Positions 16,024 to 30,100 of a stretch of 64,000 bases of DNA are shown piece after piece. The notes below the pieces were generated by a model. That model did not search any database. It saw only the letters and a program-made list of their open reading frames with translations, and was not told the DNA's origin. Position 1 is the stretch's first letter. Every line of letters begins with the position of its first letter. The stretch is from the NCBI RefSeq assembly GCF_022539665.2, contig NC_081333.1, positions 12,708,971 through 12,772,970 on the forward strand. Reading direction: 5' to 3'. The position numbers and the translations under genes are program-made. The DNA is from Daphnia carinata. Taxonomy: Eukaryota; Arthropoda; Branchiopoda; Diplostraca; Daphniidae.

Positions 16024-18522
16024 TTTCCGTATACGAACGTGTGTCATTTGTTTGTGAAAATTCTTTTGATTGTGTTTATTGTGTGTATTTCGGGCGTCCG
16101 TTGTCTATTTGTGTACATACAGTTAACATCACAATAGAGGAATTGTTTGGGCCTGTACATTTCCCTCCCGTCTTTCGGCAGAGGTAAAACTCATTTTTGA
16201 ATGATTGTGAAACATTGATTGACATTTGACGATCGACTCGAGTTATTGATCCGCCATATTATTATATCCATCATTGTGTTGTTCAACAAAAATACAGTGA
16301 ACGCGTCTCATGTTACAACTGTTTTGCGCGTCATCTCATTGAACGGCCAACATGAAATTTGTGTACAGTACGCGTGTTCTACGGTGCAACTGCTGATTTG
16401 GAAAAATGTTTATATCTATAAAAAAAAAAAACATTGAGCTTTTTCAGCTAAAAGTTTTGCGTGGGATTGACGGCCACCGTGCAATCGTTAAGATGCCCAG
16501 GGCCTGCGTGTCTAGTCGCTACAAAGTGGACAGGGTGTAGTTGTAATAGCCTGATCCGCGTCCATCGAGACGGACGGCGTTTCTATACCAAGTCAATCGA
16601 AAGGCCCATTACGTGGTATTACACAGATAGATGGATGGATAGACCAATGAAAAAAAAGAGAGGGGAAGGGGGGATTGTTTTTGCCTCCCCCCCCCCCCCC
16701 CCCTGCCTTTTTTCCGCGTGTGCGGCTGCTCAACGGGCCGTAGCCTATCTGCTTCCGTCTCTTCTTTTTGTTGTTGTTTTCCCTCTTCAAGTGTATACGC
16801 TGGATGACGACAAACGAACAGCAGGACTCTTTGGCAAACAACTATAGATGGTAAAGAAGCAAAACGCTTGTTTACTGGCCCGTATAATCAGACTTTACAA
16901 GCACGCAGATAGGCTATAAAGGCCTTGAGCTACTGTAGGCCATTCGCTATCGAGTGCACGCGATTCAATCCTGTTGTGTAGAGCTCCATTAGACGTCATT
17001 ACCGGAATAAGTCGATCTTTTTTTTTTTGCAGTACCACAAACGAAGGTTTCAAAACTAAAACAGGAAACAGGTTTCGGCAATCAGCAAGATCGTTACAAG
17101 TGGGGTTTACAATGACAATGATGGATATTCAGTTAAAATGAAAGCGATACAAAATCACAAGACCGAGGGATAACATCTAATTGAAGACACGTTAAATTAC
17201 ATTATTTCTATTTATCTCTCCGACTTGGTCAGCGTTTATTCTACGATACGTGACATCTCCTGCGGAAGATGAACATGAATTTGTTTTATGCTCGTGTATC
17301 CCCCCCTTTTTTCCCTCAAACTATTGCGTAATACGATATTTAAATGCATTTAACGATCTATCCCTCGTTTCAAGGTGGGAAGCCTTTTGCCCGGCAACGC
17401 TAATGATCCCCGACACTTTGTTCACGACCGGAACCCATTGTGGACTATTGATGGGTAGTGCGCTGGATGATGTTCATCCGCTCCATCCGTGCCGCATAGA
17501 CTACGCGCATAGCGCACAGTTTAGCATCCTACTTACAAGACTCTTTTTTTTTTTTTTGGCTTCAAGAAACATCCGTTCCGAAAACGATCATCCCACTCCG
17601 TTCAACCATGTTTGTTCCAATCCCCTCGAATATGTCAGGGCCGGGGGGTTGTATTTTCAATCGTCGATCTATGTCATTAGGCCTAAACACAATGTTCCAG
17701 TGCCAAGCTCTCAAAAATAAAGTTTTACCGAGCCCGTACGGTGCGTTACCCGGGAAAAAACTTTGAAACGGGATCAACTGCCATACGGGAGGACAAAAAA
17801 ATAAAAGGGAGGGGACAGCAAGTTTTCACCCTGAGCGAAGCTGCACAACGATCAGCTCTCTCATAGCGGGAGTATATTAGTAGTCGTGTGTGCCAGCAGT
17901 CGTTCAACTTGTCATCGGTCCAACTAATTGGCCGATCCTTATTGCGCCAATGAGCAGCCGAGTGACGAGTCTAATCAACTGGCAACCTATCTCTGAAAAA
18001 ACCTTTTAATGATTCAAACTCTTGGATGCTTACTTGGTGATTTGGGTTTGAACACGAAATGGGCCCTTGTGCTACAGTTGTCTAATAAAGTCCAACGCTA
18101 TACACTAAACTACAAAACACTTTTCCAAATGGTTTCACTAGAAACGTTTAAAGCAAGTTGAAGAATTTCGTGTAATATTTAACTCTCTCTACAACTAGAC
18201 ATAGATTTTAAAAAAATTTATTCCTGTTTTAGGGGTGCGTCAGTTCTAAACGCACTGCTGCACGTAAAAACGTAGCGTCAAAAGCACATCCAGCCATCCA
18301 TGGCAACTTGTACATGACGGAGAGAAATGAACGACTTGTGTCAAGGCTCGTCATCGGCATAGCTGCACTTTCTGCTGTTGGGAGGAATGCGAGGAAATTA
18401 ATTTGCCATGAGCTGCGCTAACGAGCTGGCCCGTTTTGTTTGAGGGCAGAAAGAAAACGGAAGGGATGTTATCCTGATGTATATACGAACCCATACGATG
18501 ATGACGATAAGAGTTTCTAGTC

Positions 18523-18544
18523 TTTTTTTTTTTTTTTTTTTTTT
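18523..18544. repeat. Poly-T tract (22 T)
   Basis: Uninterrupted run of 22 T in the slouch-Hmx spacer, one of the longest homopolymers in the window. Its length is likely to be polymorphic or affected by sequencing slippage. It could be the tail of an old retroposed sequence on the minus strand, but I see no recognisable body next to it. Confidence 0.85.
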
Positions 18545-21500
18545 GACATTTGGAAATGTGTGGGCCCGTCTTCTTAAGAAGAATATGAAGAGAAAGGAAA
18601 CACTTGGGTTTGAAAAAAAAAAAGAAAGAAGAATTCAGCGGAGACGAAGATGGAAAGAGCAGAGGAAAGCGTCCAAAACAAGATAATGTAGAGAGGAGCC
18701 CGAGTGTCAAAACGGATGTGCTGTGTATATTGAGCCATGTCTAATTATCTGTTCGTTTTCGTGCCATTTTGACGGCAGATGAATAATCGAAATGAGGGGG
18801 GACAAGTTGGTTTTTTTAGTTTTCTATTTTTTTTATCGGGACGCAGACATCTGATTGCACTCAACGATGAGGAAAGGTAACATTCCCGAACGATTGGAAC
18901 TTGTATGCCTTATCTCTCCTCGTTCAGGCTGTTTGTCTCTTGATTGTAGTTCGTATCTTATGTAGACTATAACACATTTTTTTTTTTTTCGTTCGTTCCC
19001 CATCATCTAGAGCGACGCCACACGCATATGAACCGAACCGACGTTTCTTCCCAATGCACATAAGACGAAAAGGCAATAAGGAAGGGTCGAGTGACTGGTG
19101 GCTACATTCCAGCCTTGATTTGAAAACATTCCAGCCTTAATGACAATAGGGTATATCTATAGACGCGCACGGACGTCGTACAACGAGCTATAATTGTATC
19201 TTTTGAAAAAAGCTGTTTTGTTGTGCGTCCAAATGTCGCAACTCAACTTGAACTTGATTGGGGACTCATCATCATCACTAATGGTTTTTCACTGCCATTC
19301 ACCGTGAGCGCGTCGGTGCCACCTAGTTGCTACTTCCATTACGTGCGTGCAAGCCACTTTCGAACTTTTCTTTCTCTTATATATTTAACTGCCGATTTTG
19401 AAAAGTAGTTTCTCTTTCGTCCCGCGCGCAGAAGGTCCTCCCGCTGATGGGCTTTCGGTGGGAGGACAAGCGGACGGGGGTTTACGAGACGTCATTCAAC
19501 AGCCTGGCCCTAACTTAACGATAGAAAGAGAGAAGCGTAAGTTTTTTTTGAAGAAAGAGACTTGCTCCCCCATCCATCATCGTAATAATAATAACTCTCT
19601 TCTTTTTCCCTCTCTCAAAAGCGCGTCATAAGAAACCACCATTCCATCACTGAGGCGAATAACAGAAGGGCCAGCCAATAGTTACCACAACTGCATATCA
19701 TCAGTGTAGAGATCAGTTAAATAGACATATACCCTTTTTTTTCAATCTCTCTTTTCATCGTTATTGCCTTCTGCTTTCGTTGTACATATTGCTTTAAATG
19801 TGTTTTGCTTCTATATGCACATCAGTCGTCTCTAAAGAGGACATGCTGTTATGCGTGTATGCGTCTAAGTGACGAGCCAGATGACAAATCCTTCAGAGTT
19901 TCGCGGCCGGGGATGAATTAGAGTTACATCTCTATTTGTAGAACTCTATGGTGATGATAATGATGATGAAATAACCGTCAAAAACAAACATTTTCCGCCT
20001 TGCCGACGATAGCAATCCGAACAAGACAACGAGACTCCACTGGCCACAAGTGACAACGACCTCATTTGATATGTAAGACATTAAGAATTGCGCATTCATT
20101 TCATTTTAATACTTGAAATGAATGAAATTCCAAATAATTTTCAACGTTCAATCTCTTGTACATGAGCGGAGAAGATAGTTAGCGTTTAACAATGGCAACC
20201 ATCCCAATCATGCAACCCTTAAAGAGCAAATAGCACGAAGAAGGGCGAAACACCATATGACATCGTTTTTTTTTTTTTTATATTTGCATTCAAATAAGTT
20301 TCAGAGGGGGACTAGAAAAAAAAAGGGGATAATTTGAATCCGTGCAGGCTATAATCGCAAAACAGCAGCGATATAGGCCCCAATTTTCGGCACACGAAAG
20401 AGCAAAAGTGCCATGGTAAATTGGGTGAAAGGCCCCCCCTTTCGGCTCCACTAACACGAGCGTAACAAGTCTCTAGAGGGGATTGCGTCACGGGCTTCAT
20501 TTATATACATATTACAGCGTATATATATGTCAGTTTGGCCCAGCTTCCTTTTACAAGATGTCCCTTAATAGTTTGCCGGCAAACCCCAATTCGCCGCACC
20601 GGTTATGGGCATCGTTATCCGTGTTATACAGTTAGACGGTACAAAAGGGACTAGTATATACAACAATGAATGATGCTGCTGAGGTCCAGTCGTGACACTC
20701 TTCATCCCCCCTTTTGCCTTTAAATCCCCCTACGCCACAAACTTAATAGACCCGCCAACTGTCGACTAGGATAACCGGCAACTTTGAAATGAAATCAGGG
20801 GAACTCTATACGTCATACATTTGTGATTTAAAATGATCTCTCAATGATGTTACTGTTGTACGCGATATAAAAGAGAACGATGAACTTCATTCATGTTCTT
20901 TCTTGACCCGTGAAATGGAAGCAGTACAACAGAAATTCGAACTTACAAAGTGCTATGGATGTTCATCGATCTCGAAAACTTGTTGAATTTCACGCAAAAA
21001 AACTTTAACGCTAATGACCAATTTCGTGCCCTCTCCAAAAACTCGACTAATAGCAGCAAAACTGTTTTGATGGATCTCGGCCATATATCGCGCGAGCTGG
21101 TCAAAATTTAACGAAGCGTATTATAACGGTCCATCAGTTGTTAATGACAAGTTGGCAATCTTATAATGAGCCATTAACACCATTTTGGCTCGCTTTGTAC
21201 TCGATGGCCCATTTTTGTTTTTTAACGACAAGCGACGCACATCCGGGCTGGTGCACCACAAACGCAGAATTCAAAAAAAAAAAAAAAAATAAATAAAACA
21301 ACCTGAACGAAGAAAATAATTTTTGATTGATCATTTTTCACGTCGTGTACAATGCGCAAGGCGAACGAAGAGGTTGATCGTCGTGATGTTCGACTCTCTT
21401 CCTGTTCTCTGTGCGCACGTTTGCTCACGCGCGCACTAATTAAGCCATCAATCGCTCAACTGCCGTGTGTTGTAATGAGCATGGCAGCAGTGGAGCAGGA

Positions 21501-24109
21501 AGCTGTTTCTCAATAGGTGCCCTGGCTATATATATGGCGTCGCAGGCGTTGTACTACAAACCATCACACAGTGAGGGTCCCATCCCTGCCAATTACTGAC
21601 GTAACGACAGCTTCATCGTCGCCAACGGCCATCGCTGGACGCGTTGGACGTCAACTCTTTTTCTTGCGTCTCGTCTACGTGTACATTCCTGCTCAGCACT
21701 TCCTCGATGCCTTGCCTGTTTAGATGGGAAACGAGAAGGCAAATGAGTGTAGAGTCAAGAGACAAGCGGAGAAACGAGGTCGACGATTGAGCGTCGCACC
21801 TGACGTCCACCTTTCAGCCAATAAACAAAAATGGGAGGGGACCCCGGCCCAGCATTCGTATACTGATGACACTTGGACAGCGCAAGATTATGCAGCTATA
21901 TACTGCGTGTATAGCATGAAAATGAGGAGTCGTTAAAGTTAACTAGGCACCCCGTTCCGCTTGAGCTATAATGACATCATTAACACGATGCGCAATAATA
22001 GCAAAAAAGCTCCGCATTTTCATGTATATTTCAGTAGCTATAGAATGAGATGCGTGCATGGCAACAAAAAAGGCATGAAGTCAAAGTGTGGCAGCAATTT
22101 TTTTTTCTTCGTAAATTTGAGGATCCAATGACCTATTATAAAAATGTGGGTTTTAACATTGCATTAAAAAAATTGGGAGGGGACTCGTGAAATTCGAATC
22201 TAGTGGATCAGATGGCGCATAATAGTCTATCTATGTATAACCTATGTGTTCCATAATGGATATGACATTTCTTCATTAAATTCTTTTTTTTTTTCGTTGA
22301 AAACCCATTGCGCCTCAGTGTGCATGTAGTCAACACTACGGCCCGCTACGCAGACTTATGTACAGCCTATGTTAAAAACTGATGATGATGAGAACGACAA
22401 AGAATTCGATACGCTAAAAACGGGACTAATTAGCGATGCGGGGCACGAGTAAAAAAAAAAGGAGAAAGCCAAGAGAAGTGCGTTCATGTGCGAGTGATAG
22501 TTCATTCGATATCGCGGATCATTAAAAAAAAAAAAACGCCGAGAACAGGCCAAATTCAACGTGTAAAAATGACGGAGTAACAAAGAATTATGTGACTCTC
22601 TATAGCCAAAAAAAAAAAGATTTCTTTTCTGCCATTTTGAAAAAAAAAAAAACAAGAGTAGAAGGAGGGGTAAAAATGACGTTAGCACCTTATAAAGGCA
22701 GCTCTTAAAATACTGCTGACGACGCAAGCACAGTGTGCTGCTATATCCTATGCCAAGTCAGAGGCCAAAAGAGCCACAACGAGAGAGTTGAAAGAGGGTC
22801 TGTGCGCATCGAGGGGGTCTTGGCATGGACAAGACAAGCAAAAGAAGTCACGTGACGTAACTAATGAACCTATTTGTCCAGAGTCGCAGCAATGTTAATG
22901 ACTTGTCGCGCTTTGCTAACGAGGTTGATAAATGGGCACCAATATGGGAAGAACTTATATTTACTACACCCTCCTCTCTCAGTTGTCCCTCGCTTGCGGG
23001 TAAATATCCGATAAGGCCAGCCTAAAAACTAGTACTCGTCCGGCCTGCGATAAAAAAAGACAGCATTATCTTGGGTATTGAATTTTCCTCATATTTGTAT
23101 ACGAAGTATACAAACACATTCTTCTAATCAATAGTCGAAGTGTTTCGTAACATACAAACACGTTTGTTTATAAAAGCCTACAAGCCACAACATCGTTCTC
23201 TCATCAAGAGAAAAAAAAAGGCCAGTTTAAAAATAAACAGGGAAGACGATGTTCGTCGCAACGATCCATTGGCAGTGTAAGCAATATCGGTCCAGCCCGG
23301 CCCTCTTTTCGTCTCGGTGCTCGCGCTCGCAGGCCGACGTATGCATAAATAATGAAGTGGGCGCCGACACGGCAGCAATCGTCGCATCAGACTGAATGCA
23401 ACTCGTTAACACGTCACCCTTAAAAAAAAAAAAAAATGGCTCTAAGATTTCTGGCCATCGGGGTTGCTTCACAATTTGGCCTAGAGGTTCGTTCCAGTAT
23501 CAACTCATCGACGTCATCGTGTTCCACACAACATCTTTATTGAAGTATACACTGACGTGATTCATATAACGCTGACATTTTGAAAATCTAAGTCCGACAC
23601 GTCACTTTTTGAATCCCATCACGCAAACCTGTTCTTTTCTAATTCCGTTCTCTTTTTAATACATCCCGCTAGTTTGTCCGGCGGTGCTTTTGCCTCAAAC
23701 GAGCGTGTGTGGGAAGCGGGAAATTTGACGGATCGTTGCGGCGGCAAACCAACCGAGAAGACGCCATCAGTGAAGCTCTATACGCAGCTTCAATCTTTTT
23801 TTTCTCTTTTCTTTCTTATATTCTTCATTTTTTTTTTTGTGTGTGTGTATGGCTCTACTGGATAGCCTTTTTTTTTTAAACAGGAAGTCATTGAACGTGG
23901 TGAGAAAAGAGGCACCCTTCAAAGAGACAGAATAACTAATGTCGCCCCTTTTCTTTTTTGTCGTTCCATTCTATCATACGTCAACAAAGAAAGATAGGCC
24001 TAAAGTGAGGGGCTATAAGGCGTCCAATTTATCTCTTGATGGGGTTAGTTAGGGGTTAATTAGTGCCGGCCTAGCGTAGATGTAGGACGTATATTTAGAG
24101 TTCATCAGC

Positions 24110-24130
24110 CACATGTGCTGAACACATGTG
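24110..24130. promoter_or_regulatory. Paired CACATGTG E-boxes
   Basis: Two identical 8-bp palindromes CACATGTG occur at 24110-24117 and 24123-24130, 13 bp apart start to start. CANNTG with this flank is a known target type of bHLH factors. The pairing inside a gene desert between two homeobox genes makes it a candidate enhancer element, but a chance occurrence is not excluded. Confidence 0.25.
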
Positions 24131-27100
24131 CCCTATTCTCCATTGACTGTCCTCAGCTCCCATTACCCATCCACTAGCCAACTTATTATCGCCAACTTTT
24201 TAATGCCATTGCGTGCGCTTATAAACCAATTTGTGTTAACTCAAGAAAATTGATTTTCATTCGTTTTGTATATCATGTTGTTAAGCGTGAATGGAGTTTG
24301 CGAATGATACCCTTGTATGCCATTCATTGCACCTGATTGAACGTTCCTCTTCGAACGCTATATCGCAGGCGAAAACGATTGAATGAAGGAGGGTACTATA
24401 TTGAGAAACATTGCGCTTTAAAAGCATTATAAACATAAAAATGCTGGAACAATTTTTTTTGGATCGCAGATGGATAGGGCCATCTAACGAGCTCACATTC
24501 AGGCTCAAATTTCTCCCCAACTATTCCCTCGCGTTAGGGCGAAGCCCCTCCTACCCACTGAACGTGAGTAGTTTCACGCTCGGTTGCATACACCCGTTCG
24601 ACATGAGCTATTCTCGTAGACCGTTAGATGACTCCATTGGTCTGTTTCCCCTCCAAACATTCGAAAATACTCGTATAGTCCAGCCGCTGGTCGTAAACCG
24701 GCAAGTGCATACAAATCGACTTATATGTAATGTTGTATGTTAAATGCAGAGTTGATCGTAGTACGTCAGGCTAACGAATATATGTACAAAAAAAAAAGGG
24801 TAGATGAAATAGAAGGAAAATGAAGGGTTCAGAAGAAACCTTAGACATCAAAAGCATGTGCGAAGGCACACGAAGGGAAGTCGTGATGTCGTTCGTGCGT
24901 GACCCCAAAGCTCAAAGCGAAAACAAGGAAGGCAGGCAAGCAGCAATCCTATATATCTACTTGAGGGCTCACAATGAGATAGAAGAGACATGGTGGGATC
25001 TAGTAGCACGTAAAGTCGCTTATTAACTTATGTGTGTTTCTTTCCCGTACGCAACCAAACGCAACCGATAAACTTGACCTTTATTTACATACAAATGTAC
25101 ACACGCAAGACTAGCGTCTCGTCTATTGTCTGGCGTCTGAAGACAAAAGCTTCACTTCTTTGAATTTGCAATCCCTTACATTTTCGCAGTATATTTTGAT
25201 TTGTGCTTGTTATACGTCCTACACTTTTAATGTTCCATCATAATTAAAAAGCTGTTATTACACCCCCACTTGTATGCACACAAATCAATTTGAAATTCAC
25301 TTTATTTTTTTCGAATGATGTGAGTTTCAAATCGACCACCTTCACATAGTGCTATAAATAAATCACTCGCAGGGCACTGTGGCGCAGCGTGAAACCAGCG
25401 CCCCTCAATCGATACGTAGAAGCGTAAATAACAAAGAGAAAACTGGCACGGTAATGACTGGCTAAAAGGAGGGCACCCATCATGGCTAACAGGGGTTACT
25501 ACTCTCAGTCTAAGTGATGATCGTAACTTGAGACGGCCAAACTATTTCCTTTCTTTCTACCCACGTCAACGTCATCGGTCGTCAACGTTGTACCTGTCTT
25601 TAATGCTTTCCCTTTTCTTTTTGTGACAAGGTATATATGCGTGCTACGTGTATTATCGACATTGTTTTGTGTACACGTCTTAGATTGCAGCGCCGGACAC
25701 GCAGCGGAAGCCAAATGCTGAAGACAGAGAGGCATCAGACATCAATAGCCAAACTCATTTTAGCTCCATCACCTACTGTGATATCTCACAGTGAAATAAC
25801 AAAAGAAAACCTACGATAGTAAAAGGTACACGGAAAAAAAAAAAGATGGACGCGTATTTTGGTCCTTAAATGTTCAAGGAAGATCCAGGTGATCATCACA
25901 GCAGCGCACTACACCGCAAAACAAACGTTGCTGCGCTGATGTGCGGTTAGAAAAAACAAATCAAAAGCTTCCGTGTATATAGATCCTCTTGTGTTTCGCC
26001 GTTGCCATGCACAGAGGCTTATGGGTCATACGATACTACGTTCGCCTGCTGAGCGCGTCCAGTCGACCGCATCGCCAATCGGTAATGAGCGGTCAAACTG
26101 CGCGTATAGTCTAACGTTTTTTTTTTTTTAAACCAAGAACCGCCAATGTATTTTCGCTTGATGGCCGCAATCATCGCGCTCTATAGGATTCTTTTACGAT
26201 CGAAAATCCGGCGTACACGCGCGTTTATATAGTTGTAACGTGTTTACATTGCAGCAGGACTTTTGTTTAGCTCTTCAACTGGCCCATCCTCTGTAAACGT
26301 ATACAGACAGCGATATTCTAGCAGCCGGTTGTGTGTGCGGTCCAATGCACTCTACCTTTATTCTTTTCATCAGTTTCACAGTTCAATGATTGTCTATACA
26401 CCAGCGCAGGATGCACTTCACGGTCGTGTCAGAATCATCGTCTATCAGCGCCGCTATAGATTCTTCACCTGGATTTCTTTTTTATTTCGTTATTGTGTTT
26501 GTGTTTATGCCCCCTTTTTTCTGTTAAACTAACGATCTAACCACTATAGGAAGCCTCATTATATTTGTTTAGATAGACATATAAGGTATACACTGTATAT
26601 CTATCAGATGATATGCAGTACCTTCACCGCACGTACGCACACACAAAAAAAAAAAAAAAAGAATAGAAATAAGAGAATTATATGTCTACATAGACTGTCT
26701 ATTATATTGTACCTATAGTCTTTGACGTTGTGCTGCTAGCTAATGATCATCACCGGTATTCTTTTTTTCTTGTTCGTTTGAAGGGATGAAACTATGAAGC
26801 GAATGCGCGAGGAGGTTGGCAGTGTGGGTACTACTCCGGCAATGAGGAGGGTGGTATAAAGAGGGGAAGAGCAACAGATTGATTACACTATAGCGCATCA
26901 GAGAAGGAGGAGCAGAGGCCATCAGCGTATGTATCACGGCAGAATGCGCGCGTATTCAATCTAATTAGGCTGATGTTACACAAGCGACCGGGCGAGCGTC
27001 GGCGTTACAAGCCTCTGTGTAGCACAAAGGACTGCTGCTTATATCCGATCCGCACCTTTCCTCTATATAGTGCTACCTCATCATGTGCAGGTAAGCGAAC

Positions 27101-30100
27101 GGCCAACATTAAAAGAGGGGCCGAAAGATCGTGTGGTCTATAATCGAATAAGATAATACTTACTCCAATCATTGGAGAAAATCAAATAAAGCAGGGCCAG
27201 TGAAACAGCCCAAACCGCGCCCCTAAATTGAAACATTTATTAGCGCAGTAATATGTTCTTGAAAAAAGAAAGGGAGTAGCAAGTAACTATCGCATTATTT
27301 TGGAAACTTTCATTTTATGATGAGCATTTTAAAAACCCAACCCATCCGATTTAGTTTACTTTATTTTTCCGTGTATAGTTCGCGTGTCACAATTGTTTTT
27401 CAGCTCTATACTGTAACTGCGCTTATCGTGAAGGGCACATGAAAAATGAATGCAGGCAAAGTAGGAGAGTGCTGAACGAAAACTGTTATCGGCTGTTGCT
27501 ACGCGCTTTTTTTAATTATTATTATTATTCTCTGCACTGAAACGAACGTATAAGCCGATTATGACGAGACGATCGGATTGCTCTATGGAATGAATGCGGA
27601 ATAAAAGAGAGAGAGAGCAGCTGATCCTCTCAAACAATAAGAGAAGGAACTCATCAGACCGCGACGAGAGCGCAAAAAGTTATTGGAAGCCGAGGCAGTA
27701 TTGTGTTTTCTGTTTCGTTTGTTTGTCTTTCGTTTTTTGTTTTTGTTATATTTTTCATACCGTTTGAGAGCTGAACCCATCGCTTTCTATTTTCCCTTTT
27801 ATCTCGATATGTACACACAGGAAACACCTTTAAGACTGCATCGGACCTAAACCTTATTATCCGACCGATTAAAGTACGATGTTTAACAGATTAGGAAAAG
27901 ACCTATCACTAAGCCAAGATTCTTCTAAATACAATGTGTCATTGAAAAAAAAAAAAAACAAGCTCACTGCTACACATTGAAACGTACTTTCCCCTCTCTC
28001 AATGAGAAAGCCAAAAAACGTTTAGCGAGGATTGTTCCTAGAAACCTGCAATGTATAACATTGGTCTTCATTGTTCTCGTATACTCGTAAAAAAAAAAAT
28101 ACGACAGAGCAGATCGGTTATCGATCTGATGTCGGCCATGTCTTTCATCCAAGTATTGAGCTGAGCATTATGATTCGCTTGCAGCTACATCTACACGTAA
28201 GAGACATTGTCCTTGTATACATCTCCACTTCCAGCAGCGATTCCTTTTCTTTCGCGTGTCTGTTAGTACGAAGAAACAATAGAAGTGTAACTGTTCACGT
28301 ATTCACGCGGGTAGCAAATTTGAATGCTACTTTGCCCTAATAAACATGGCTACCGGTGTTGTTACTTTTCAAAATCAATGGATTTTTCCATCGTTTAGCT
28401 TATACACATACCACGTTCCCCACATTAGGCCAAATACAACAACAACAGCTCAAAAAAGTCTAACAATAAATGGATCGAATATCGTTTCAGCCATTACACT
28501 AGGACAATAGGCAGATACGATGCGAGTTTTTTTTTTTTTCATATTTGAAGAGATGAAACGTACTGATACAGACGAACAAGGAGGGTATAACCAATCGATG
28601 ACCCCCTTTTTTCATATTTCTTTGGTATAATCCTCCCCACTTCTTTTAGATCCTTTATCTAGCCATGTCTTGTGTATGTAGACCTCTCAATTATTCCCCC
28701 CTTATGGTTTATACTTATCCGCTAACTGGGGCTCTTGTTTCCCCTACGTGCATATGCCATTTCCCTCTTGACCTCCTCGTTGCTTAGATTCTCCTTTTAT
28801 CTCTTTCGAGGCTATTGCAATCAATCAGTCGCGGCCCATTTCATCTGGTATTCAACGTCATGTTCTCCAACGACGATGACGTCTACCATCCAGCGACCGA
28901 CAGCTGTTGGCTCCACAAACGCAGCCGCCGCATGCCCTCCATGGACGTTCGCTAGTTGCCATGATGGCTACCTGAACGGGCATTGTTACATCATACTTTC
29001 GGTTTATCAATTTCATAGGTTTCAGATTATTTAAAGGAAAACAATCTACAAGACACTAAGCAATGTATCATTGCAGTTGCGCATTTCGATACTCGATGCA
29101 GAGAACGTTAGCAGAATCAGGACTGAATGCAACAAGACTCTAAAGGTTTCGTTGTTCGATCGGTGTTTGAATAATAAAGAAAACGAGCCAAGACAGCCAT
29201 GTCAATTCGCATTAAATGTTCATTCAAGAAGAAAAACAGTGTGAAATTTGAAGACAGCAACGATTATACGTTGGCTCAAAAGAGAGACACCCTGGCAATA
29301 AGAAGACAGACACACGTCGATAGCAACGGTGGGAAGCCACAGACACAGGTCACGTGCCAGGACACAGAACCGATCACCTATTATGTTGCAAGTCTTACGT
29401 CATGGGGCACAAAGGCAATCTAGGGTATAAATATTCACGGGGAGTTAATCTACATGGTCCCACCACCATGGCGCCTGTCCTCCATCAAATTCGGATGAAT
29501 GGACATAGAGAGTAGAGGGGGGGGGAAGAGGTTTGCAATTGAATCGGTCATTATAATATTAGAGACAGTTATAGCGAGCTAAAAAGAGGTTCTACATAGT
29601 ACAACTGTAATCACATCGTCGGCGTACTTGGTGATGGGCGTTTACCACAACAGCCGCTGAGGATCGAGTGGAGAGGCTGAAGAGGGAGGCAAGTGGGTCT
29701 CTGCACGCGTCTCGCCTCCTGCCTGGATATTCCCCCATCTCTATGAAAAAAAAAACTGTATTGTGCAATATTGAAATTTACACAAGGGTCGACGTGCGCG
29801 CGGTACTCGTAAACGCTGCAACATATGTAACCAGCAGCAACCGCTTTTGTGTTAACTGACTGAAACCTTTTTTTTTTTCCATTCATCCCACGGTCGATCT
29901 GCTAATAGCTGTTATGATTGTTTACACACGAATAAAGGGGTTCACTACAAGTACCTTTGAAAATCATGTTTTCATTTCCATGTTTCATGTAACTCACAGA
30001 AGCCATTAATATTCCGTCTGTCTTGAAGTGTTTTATCATTTTGATTCATTCATGATGCGCTAAGGGTATGACGCGCCTAATGAGATAATGATATCACCCA

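Noticed and set aside
24411-25026. Two consecutive plus-strand frames of 110 and 68 residues in the desert
   Set aside because: No domain, no splice-linked continuation and composition typical of random sequence.
25374-25430. Possible tRNA gene (GGCACTGTGGCGCAGC resembles a tRNA 5' half)
   Set aside because: No anticodon arm or T-loop/B box follows at the right distance, and no acceptor stem pairs.
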